Made by a program: the position numbers and the translations under genes
The notes under the pieces: model-generated
Databases searched by the model: none
Told to the model about the DNA's origin: nothing
What the model saw: the letters and a program-made list of their open reading frames with translations, nothing else
Part shown: in pieces, positions 1 through 4,496 of the stretch
Numbering within the stretch: position 1 is the first letter of the stretch
Layout of the letters: each line of letters starts with the position of its first letter
Assembly: GCA_030039655.1 (NCBI GenBank)
Contig: JASHVC010000747.1
Location: 1 to 5,927, forward strand
Length of the DNA stretch: 5,927 nucleotides
Source of the DNA: Xanthobacteraceae bacterium
GTDB taxonomy: Bacteria > Pseudomonadota > Alphaproteobacteria > Rhizobiales > Xanthobacteraceae
Reading direction: 5' to 3'

Positions 1-17
1 AAGACCGCGGCTTAAGT

Positions 18-917
18 CTACATCAACCGCATCTGGCTCAGCACCGCGCGGCCAAGCAGGCCGTATGGGTTGGCGAGCGTCTCCAGCATTTCGAAATGAT
101 TGTAGCCTTCGCCGACCAATAGCTGGACCGGCTTGCCGGTGGCTTTCACCGCGGCGGCGAAGTCGCGCGTCTGCCGCTGGAATTCTGGCGTCTCGTAGGT
201 GCCGTAGGTCAGCACGAGCGGCGTGTGCAAACGGTCGAGATGCCGCATGGCGCTGAGTTCCTGCTCCATCTCGTCGGTGAATTTCACGTATTTGGATCGC
301 TTGGACAGCCGCACCGGCTTGAGATCATACATGCCGCTTGACAGCGCCGCGCCTTTGAGAATGTCGAGTGGCAAGACGTCCTTCGCCCAATCATGCGTCA
401 CCGTGCAGCCGGCGAGATGCGAGCCGGAGGAATGCGAAATGAGATGCAGCCGATTGCGGTCGCCGCCGAATTTATCGGCGTTGCGGAAAACCCAGCCGAC
501 AGCGCGCCGCACCTGCTCGACCATGGGAAACAAACTGCCACCGGCCGCGTCCACATTGGTGAAATCGAGCACCACGAAGTTGGCGCCGATATCCACGAAT
601 GGTTCGGCCAGATAAGTGAACTCGGGTGCGGCGCCGTTACGCCACGCGCCGCCGTGTACGAAGATCGCGACTGGCGCATTCGGCGTTTTGGTCCTGTAAA
701 CGTCGAGTCCTTCAATGGGCGTCGGTCCGTAAGCGAAGCGTTCGGGCTTGCCGATGCGCCCCAGGGCTTCGGCGCTGTTGGCAAGGCGCCGCTTACCGAG
801 CTGGTCGCGGTTCGGTGCGTACACGATCTGATCGTAGGCGTCGTCCAGCTCCTGCTGGTCCATGTTGAGCCAGACGATTGGCCCTTTGACTCTCGCGGCG
901 GCGGTTGCGGTATTCAT
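18..917 (-). CDS. Alpha/beta-hydrolase, arylformamidase (kynurenine formamidase)-like
   Basis: A 299-residue cytoplasmic hydrolase with no signal peptide. Visible motifs are the oxyanion-hole HGGAW at residues 88-92, a nucleophile elbow ISHSSGSHLAG at 160-170 with likely nucleophile S163, an acid region YGTYETPEFQRQ around 238-249 with E242 as probable acid, and GYNHFE with H274 as catalytic His. The PEFxRQ stretch and the length fit the arylformamidase/BD-FAE group of esterases and amidases, which hydrolyse N-formyl or small ester/amide bonds. The elbow is unusual: the common G-H-S-A-G-G is S-H-S-S-G-S here. The ATG at 917 is favoured because an AGGGA lies 5 bases upstream; M19 is a weaker alternative. 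It is the last gene of the four-gene minus-strand unit and starts 9 bases after the Bug-type gene, so it is probably co-translated. No other kynurenine-pathway gene is nearby, so the true substrate is open. Confidence 0.88.
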   Translation of the reverse strand: MNTATAAARVKGPIVWLNMDQQELDDAYDQIVYAPNRDQLGKRRLANSAEALGRIGKPERFAYGPTPIEGLDVYRTKTPNAPVAIFVHGGAWRNGAAPEFTYLAEPFVDIGANFVVLDFTNVDAAGGSLFPMVEQVRRAVGWVFRNADKFGGDRNRLHLISHSSGSHLAGCTVTHDWAKDVLPLDILKGAALSSGMYDLKPVRLSKRSKYVKFTDEMEQELSAMRHLDRLHTPLVLTYGTYETPEFQRQTRDFAAAVKATGKPVQLLVGEGYNHFEMLETLANPYGLLGRAVLSQMRLM

Positions 918-929
918 CCTCTTCCCTCA
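918..929 (-). promoter_or_regulatory. Ribosome binding site of the alpha/beta-hydrolase gene, overlapping the upstream stop codon
   Basis: On the minus strand the stretch reads TGAGGGAAGAGG directly before the ATG. The TGA stop of the Bug-type gene runs into an AGGGA Shine-Dalgarno core 5 bases from the start. A second GAGG abuts the ATG. This supports the chosen start and suggests translational coupling with the upstream gene. Confidence 0.7.
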
Positions 930-1961
930 CTGCGCGTTTGGTGCCGACGGCTCAACCAGTGCCGCGGCCCGCTGTACGATGGTCTTGGGCGCGGCATAAG
1001 CCTTCGCCAGCATCTTTTCAATCTCCTGCCCGGTCAGCGGATCGATCTCGAGTTCGGTCTTTTCCGCCTCGGCGACGAAGCCGGGATCCTTCAAGGTCTC
1101 CGCAAACGCCTGGCGCAGCGCGTCAACGCGGTCGGCCGGCGTGCCCGGCGGCGTCGCGAACGGCCGGCCGGCTTCCTGGCGCAGCAGAATAAGCTCCATG
1201 ACTTGTCTGTTTTGCCGATCGCTGACGAGGTCGAGCGCGCTCGGCACGTCCGGCAAGTCGCGCAGTTTGGTCAGCCCCAGCTGCACGATCACGTTGAGCA
1301 GATGATCGTTCACCCAACGCGGCCGCGAAGCCTTCATGGTCGACCACGACAGGCCGCAGACGCCTTCGGCCTCGCCGCTCTCAAGCGCAATCGTGAGGCC
1401 GGAGCCCGGATCGTAACCGGAGATCACCTTGAACTTGGTGCCGATCAGCTCGTTGAGCATCTTCGGCACGATCGCGGTGTTCGAGGTCGCGCCGGCCGCG
1501 GCAACGATGACTTGGCGCTCGCGCGCCGCCGCGATGGTCTTCACCGGACTCGAATGCCAAGTGCCGCAGACATTCTCCAGCTTGCCGATGCTGCCGAGCC
1601 ATTTGAACTGTAGGGCGTCGTAGTGGGCGGCCGCGTTGCCGAACAGCGGATCCATCGCGGCGCCGTTGGTGAAGGCTCCGACCACCGAGCCGTCGCGTTC
1701 GAAGCTGTTATAGAGCGCGCTTGCGGCCGCCAGCCCGGCCGCCGCCGGCATGTTCTTCGGCACAATAGCCGGATGCCCCGGAATGTGATTGGTCCAATAG
1801 CGGGCAAAGGAGCGCGCATAGACGTCGTAACCGCCGCCAGCGCCGCTGCCGACCAGCATGGTGATCGGATGCGACTTGTAGAAGTCCTGGACCGACTGGG
1901 CATGGGCGTTATAGGGCGACAATACCAAGGCAAGACGTACAACAAAACTAATAAGTGTCAT
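927..1961 (-). CDS. Bug/TctC-type periplasmic solute-binding protein
   Basis: Member of the tripartite tricarboxylate-transporter receptor (Bug) family of secreted carboxylate-binding proteins. From the ATG at 1961 it has 344 residues, somewhat longer than the usual 320 or so. It opens with a hydrophobic stretch and an AHA cleavage site (signal of about 21 residues), then ITMLVGSGAGGGYDVYARSF, which matches the family opening (I..VVP...GG..D...R). The later IPGHP, VPKNMPAAAG and AAGATSNT stretches are also Bug-like, and the C-terminal PPGTPADRVDALRQAFAETLKDPGF is the classic Bug tail motif. The start is uncertain: in-frame ATG at 2018 and GTG at 2027 would give a 40- to 43-residue signal. None of the three has a good Shine-Dalgarno sequence. 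I chose 1961 because bases 1956-1990 are a dispersed hairpin element likely to be non-coding. No TctA or TctB membrane partner lies in the window, so it is an orphan receptor here. A sensing rather than transport role is possible. Confidence 0.88.
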   Translation of the reverse strand: MTLISFVVRLALVLSPYNAHAQSVQDFYKSHPITMLVGSGAGGGYDVYARSFARYWTNHIPGHPAIVPKNMPAAAGLAAASALYNSFERDGSVVGAFTNGAAMDPLFGNAAAHYDALQFKWLGSIGKLENVCGTWHSSPVKTIAAARERQVIVAAAGATSNTAIVPKMLNELIGTKFKVISGYDPGSGLTIALESGEAEGVCGLSWSTMKASRPRWVNDHLLNVIVQLGLTKLRDLPDVPSALDLVSDRQNRQVMELILLRQEAGRPFATPPGTPADRVDALRQAFAETLKDPGFVAEAEKTELEIDPLTGQEIEKMLAKAYAAPKTIVQRAAALVEPSAPNAQ

Positions 1962-1990
1962 CGTCCGCGCAGGCGGACGATCCAGTAATC
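1956..1990 (-). repeat. REP-like hairpin element, copy B
   Basis: A 35-base element containing a perfect 9-base-pair stem, 1960-1968 with 1973-1981, around a 4-base loop. Read on the minus strand it starts GATTACTGGAT and ends ATGACA. It matches copy A (2031-2065, opposite orientation) at 29 of 35 positions, and four of the six differences are compensatory stem changes. Its final ATGACA contains the ATG used as the start of the Bug-type gene. Similar hairpin elements are, as I recall, dispersed in Bradyrhizobium-type genomes; that part is from memory. Confidence 0.75.
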
Positions 1991-2030
1991 GCCAAATAGG
2001 AGGGACTGTTTGTATCATCACGGTCACTGT

Positions 2031-2065
2031 GATTGCTGGATGCTCCGCCTTCGCGGAGCATGACA
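2031..2065 (+). repeat. REP-like hairpin element, copy A
   Basis: A 35-base element with a perfect 9-base-pair stem, 2040-2048 with 2053-2061, and a CTTC loop. It starts GATTGCTGGAT and ends ATGACA. It lies 2 bases beyond the TAG stop of the NMT1-type binding-protein gene in the direction of transcription and faces copy B across about 40 bases. In the transcript it would form a stable 3' hairpin without a following U-run. An mRNA-stabilising or read-through-limiting role is therefore more likely than a classical terminator. Confidence 0.75.
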
Positions 2066-2067
2066 GG

Positions 2068-3072
2068 CTAAGGAGTCTTCAGCCTATACTTCTGCTGCAT
2101 CGCCGTGAAGAATCCATCCTTCTTCAGCGCATCCAGCAAGCTGGTGTCCAGATAATCGCCGACCTTCTGGCTGACATTCGGAAATTGCTTGAGGATATTG
2201 GCGGCGCCCGGGGCCGACGGTTCGAGGTTTTGCGGCGATTGTTGCTTGAAGTCATTGTAGGTGATGTCGAGGATTTTCGTACTGCTAATTTTCAGCTCCT
2301 TGGCCAAGACCTGCTTGGCGCGCTTCGCGTTGGCGAGAGCGATGTAATTGCCCTCGATGCTCGCCTTGAGAAAGCGCATGAGCAGATCGCGGCGCGCCCC
2401 AATGTCGTCGTGGCGCACTACGATGCCGCTGAATAGCCACGGGATCTGGTCCGGGACGAGATCGACCAATACGTTGACTCCCTCGGCACGCGCCTGCGAC
2501 GATGCGGGCTCGTTCAGCGCCGTCGCTTTGATTTCACCCGACTTCACCGCCGCCAATCGGCGCGAACCGCCGCCGAATTCTTTGATGATCACGTCGTCGC
2601 GCGTAAGGCCGAGCTTCCGCAACGCTAGGGTCACCGTCGAATCGCTTTCCGACCCGAACGTGCTCACGCCGACTACACCGCCCTTTAGATCGGCGGCGGT
2701 CTTCACGCCAGGCGCCGAGAAGAACGTGAAGCGAATCACGTTCGAGAGCGAGCCAATCACGCGCAGATCGCCGCCCGATTGGTTGACGCGGATGACGGAG
2801 GAGAGGCCGACATGCATCACGTCGATGCGGCCTGCTTGTAGTTCGGCGGCGCCCTTGCTGCCGCCGCTCATATTTATGATATCGACGTTGAGGCCTTGCG
2901 CCGCGTAGAGCCCGGCGGCATGGGCCATGTACCACGCCAGAACCGTATTCACCGGATCGGAAATGCCGGCCTTGATAAGAATCGGCGGCGGCGTTTGTTG
3001 CGCCGATGCGCGCCCTGACGAAGCCAACAGCGCAGACAGTGACAACGACAGGAACGAGCGCTTCGTCTGCAT
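2068..3072 (-). CDS. NMT1/SsuA-like ABC-type periplasmic solute-binding protein
   Basis: A 334-residue secreted binding protein of the NMT1/THI5-like (SsuA/TauA) superfamily, whose members bind sulfonates, nitrate, pyrimidine precursors and aromatic acids for ABC importers. Residues 1-24 form a signal peptide with MQTKR n-region, Leu/Ser-rich core and ASA cleavage before QQ. The mature part shows the family pattern: IKAGISDPVNTVLAWYMAHAAGLYAAQGLNVDI (about 33-65), ELQAGRIDVMHVG (77-89), ADLKGGVVGVSTFGSESD (127-144) and the second-lobe LRKLGL (151-156). The start at 3072 has a strong GGGGGAAG 7 bases upstream; a 39-residue extension to 3189 would overlap the preceding gene and lose the signal peptide. 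It follows the AMDase-like gene by 40 bases, so it is very probably in its operon. No ABC permease or ATPase is present in the window, and the ligand cannot be read from sequence. Confidence 0.9.
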   Translation of the reverse strand: MQTKRSFLSLSLSALLASSGRASAQQTPPPILIKAGISDPVNTVLAWYMAHAAGLYAAQGLNVDIINMSGGSKGAAELQAGRIDVMHVGLSSVIRVNQSGGDLRVIGSLSNVIRFTFFSAPGVKTAADLKGGVVGVSTFGSESDSTVTLALRKLGLTRDDVIIKEFGGGSRRLAAVKSGEIKATALNEPASSQARAEGVNVLVDLVPDQIPWLFSGIVVRHDDIGARRDLLMRFLKASIEGNYIALANAKRAKQVLAKELKISSTKILDITYNDFKQQSPQNLEPSAPGAANILKQFPNVSQKVGDYLDTSLLDALKKDGFFTAMQQKYRLKTP

Positions 3073-3079
3073 TGCTATT

Positions 3080-3087
3080 CTTCCCCC
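3080..3087 (-). promoter_or_regulatory. Ribosome binding site of the NMT1-like gene
   Basis: The minus strand reads GGGGGAAG, 7 bases before the ATG at 3072. It decides the start in favour of the form with an intact signal peptide over the longer reading that begins at 3189. Confidence 0.65.
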
Positions 3088-3112
3088 GCGTTTTTGTCGT
3101 GCTCCGCCGACG

Positions 3113-3856
3113 TTAGAACTCCCGAAACAACCGGCCGAATCCGTTGATGCGGTCCTTGATACCGCAGCGGCGCAGCGCATCCCAGACAATGGCCTGATGG
3201 GCGGCCATGCAGCTCACGCCGAACTCGCGTTCAAGCACATCGAGCGCGCCGGCCGTCGGCCAGTGCGGCGACGGAAACAAGATCGAGTCGGCGTCGGGAT
3301 GTTGTTTCATCAGCGCGCGTCCCATGTCGATGGCGGCATGGCGCGGGATGCGGCCGATCTGATTGAAGGGCGAGCCCCAGCCGGTTGCGCCCAGAACCTC
3401 GCAGCCGAAGTGCCGCGGGTAGCCCGCGACGCGGTCGGTGTCCTTTGTTTCGTAGGGGTGCGCCACCACTACTTTTTTGCAACCGAGTGCTTTGGCGGCG
3501 GCGGCCTGAGCCGAAGTCGACGTTGACACCTTTACTTTCAGCTCGGCCTCCAGATCGCGGATGATTTGCTCGGCATTCGCCGTGCCGCGCGACAGATTGA
3601 TGGGCACGCCGCCGAGCACGACGATATCGCAGCCGGCCGCCGCCATCTCGCGCGCCGCCCGCATGCTGATGTCATAGGACTGATCAACCTCGTCTTTGCT
3701 GCGCACTACGATGGCGAGCGAAGTGACAACGAGCGTCACGCCCGCCGGTACGATTTTGTAAAACTCGTAGGGAAACACTTCGGTGGTGAGCGGCGGAGAC
3801 GTGTAACCGATGCGGGCGCGGCTGCCGTAGATGTCGCTGCGGGGCTGATCCGTCAT
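3113..3856 (-). CDS. Asp/Glu racemase-superfamily protein, arylmalonate decarboxylase/maleate isomerase-like
   Basis: A 247-residue cytoplasmic protein, the usual length for arylmalonate decarboxylase (AMDase) and maleate cis-trans isomerase, which are cofactor-free enzymes with two pseudo-symmetric lobes. Family landmarks visible are ARIGYTSPPLTTE near the N-terminus (14-26), IVVLGGVPINLSRG (78-91), which aligns with the VSLMGTSLSFYRG region of AMDase, LEREFGVSCMAAHQAIVWDALR (208-229) and the terminal GFGRLF (239-244; AMDase has GYGRLF). AMDase carries one catalytic Cys in an LSCGG motif; here the equivalent reads FPSPHWP (194-200), so the Cys is replaced by Pro197. The first-lobe position is Gly83, as in AMDase. 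Racemases and maleate isomerase use two Cys; neither is present. The alignment is from memory. The ATG at 3856 was chosen over a TTG at 3889 because it opens directly on the conserved region. It is the promoter-proximal gene of the operon; substrate unknown. Confidence 0.82.
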   Translation of the reverse strand: MTDQPRSDIYGSRARIGYTSPPLTTEVFPYEFYKIVPAGVTLVVTSLAIVVRSKDEVDQSYDISMRAAREMAAAGCDIVVLGGVPINLSRGTANAEQIIRDLEAELKVKVSTSTSAQAAAAKALGCKKVVVAHPYETKDTDRVAGYPRHFGCEVLGATGWGSPFNQIGRIPRHAAIDMGRALMKQHPDADSILFPSPHWPTAGALDVLEREFGVSCMAAHQAIVWDALRRCGIKDRINGFGRLFREF

Positions 3857-3882
3857 TGCGGGTACCGTTCTGTCATTTCGGG
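3852..3882. repeat. 11-base direct repeat with 20-base period over the AMDase-like gene start
   Basis: GTCATTGCGGG (3852-3862) recurs as GTCATTTCGGG (3872-3882), 10 of 11 identical. The first copy contains the start codon of the AMDase-like gene on the minus strand. The second copy carries another ATG in a different frame. The motif resembles the ends of dispersed repeats in related genomes. Confidence 0.55.
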
Positions 3883-3890
3883 CGCGCAAG

Positions 3891-3930
3891 CTATCGGCCG
3901 TGCCGGCGCTTGTCCATGCGCGGCCGATAG
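3891..3930. promoter_or_regulatory. Inverted repeat in the divergent intergenic region, candidate operator
   Basis: CTATCGGCCG (3891-3900) is repeated exactly in inverted form as CGGCCGATAG (3921-3930), with a 20-base spacer and 30 bases centre to centre, about three helical turns. It lies 35 bases upstream of the AMDase-like start and 80 bases upstream of nikR, so one bound dimer or tetramer could control both. It could instead be a hairpin repeat remnant. It does not match the GTATGA-N16-TCATAC site of E. coli NikR, so the binding protein is not identified. Confidence 0.5.
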
Positions 3931-3971
3931 GACGGGACCCGCGTCAATTTCTACGCAGAAATAGCTGGTGC

Positions 3972-3990
3972 CGATGATATGATTGCATCG
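3972..3990 (+). promoter_or_regulatory. Possible nikR -10 region within a short dyad
   Basis: TATGAT at 3978-3983 is one base from the consensus -10 box and lies 27 bases before the nikR ATG. It is enclosed by CGATG (3972-3976) and CATCG (3986-3990), a 5-base inverted repeat that could be an autoregulatory site. No convincing -35 box is at the right distance, so the call is weak. Confidence 0.3.
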
Positions 3991-3999
3991 CAGCTACTC

Positions 4000-4004
4000 G
4001 GGAG
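4000..4004 (+). promoter_or_regulatory. Ribosome binding site of nikR
   Basis: GGGAG ends 6 bases before the ATG at 4011. It supports that start, which also begins exactly at the conserved beta-strand of the ribbon-helix-helix domain. Confidence 0.65.
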
Positions 4005-4010
4005 ACAGCG

Positions 4011-4493
4011 ATGCAGCGCGTAACCATCACCATCGACGACGGGCTTGCCGCCGAGCTTGACCACTTTATGGCCGGGCGTGGCTACGCCAACCGCTCCGAG
4101 GCGATCCGCGACCTTGCCCGGTCCGGCTTGCAGCAGGCCGCAACCGAAGTTGCGGGCTCGCGGCCGTGCGTCGCCGCGCTGGTCTACATGTATGACCACG
4201 AGGCGCGCGAACTGCCCAAGCGGCTCACGCGCGACTTCCACGAGCGCCATGATCTCGCGCACACGACGCTGCACGTGCATCTCGATCATGAAAGCTGTCT
4301 CGAAGTCACCGTGCTCAAGGGCCGCGGTTCCGACGTGCAGCAATTCGCCGACCATGTCATCGCCGAACGCGGCGTGCGCCACGGTCACGTGGTCTACCTG
4401 CCGGCCGACGGCGCTCATACGCATGGCCGCGGCGAAACGCACACTCATGCACATGTGCACAGTCACGCAACTAAGCGGCGCAAGGCCGGATGA
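4011..4493 (+). CDS. nikR: Nickel-responsive transcriptional regulator NikR with His-rich C-terminal tail
   Basis: A 160-residue NikR, a tetrameric repressor that binds DNA when loaded with nickel and normally shuts off nickel uptake. Residues 1-45 are the ribbon-helix-helix domain: VTITIDDGLAAELD followed by GYANRSEAIRDLAR. Residues 52-132 form the metal-binding ACT-like domain, with RDFHERHDLAHTTLHVHLDHESCLEVTVLKG. The four nickel ligands of E. coli NikR (H76, H87, H89, C95) correspond to H77, H88, H90 and C96. It is about 27 residues longer than the 133-residue E. coli protein. The extra tail (136-152) has seven His in 17 residues as HTH, HTHAHVHSH and similar, then a basic KRRK end. The gene is transcribed divergently from the AMDase-like operon and runs convergently into the MFS gene with a 3-base gap. 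No nickel transporter, urease or hydrogenase gene is in the window, so its regulon here is unclear. Confidence 0.95.
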   Translation: MQRVTITIDDGLAAELDHFMAGRGYANRSEAIRDLARSGLQQAATEVAGSRPCVAALVYMYDHEARELPKRLTRDFHERHDLAHTTLHVHLDHESCLEVTVLKGRGSDVQQFADHVIAERGVRHGHVVYLPADGAHTHGRGETHTHAHVHSHATKRRKAG

Positions 4494-4496
4494 ACC

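Noticed and set aside
327..332. TCATAC, a half-site of the E. coli NikR operator
   Set aside because: It is a single six-base match inside the hydrolase coding sequence without a GTATGA partner at the right distance.
393..1613. Long 406-codon plus-strand open frame
   Set aside because: It runs antisense across two genes with clear family motifs and spans their junction. Its translation is Arg/Gly/His-rich with no recognisable domain, as expected for a shadow frame in GC-rich DNA.
2040..2061. Element A as a rho-independent terminator of the NMT1-like gene
   Set aside because: The hairpin has no T-tract on the downstream side of the minus strand, and a perfect repeat partner explains it better as a dispersed element.
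3073..3189. Longer N-terminus for the NMT1-like protein
   Set aside because: It would overlap the AMDase-like gene, bury the signal peptide and ignore the strong GGGGGAAG site before 3072.
4448..4459. Perfect palindrome TGCACATGTGCA near the end of nikR
   Set aside because: It lies in the His-tail codons, where CAT, GCA, CAT, GTG, CAC naturally gives such symmetry. There is no U-run to make it a terminator between the convergent genes.
3951..4466. 171-codon minus-strand frame opposite nikR
   Set aside because: It is the mirror of nikR's codon pattern, shows no domain, and nikR has a ribosome site and all metal ligands.
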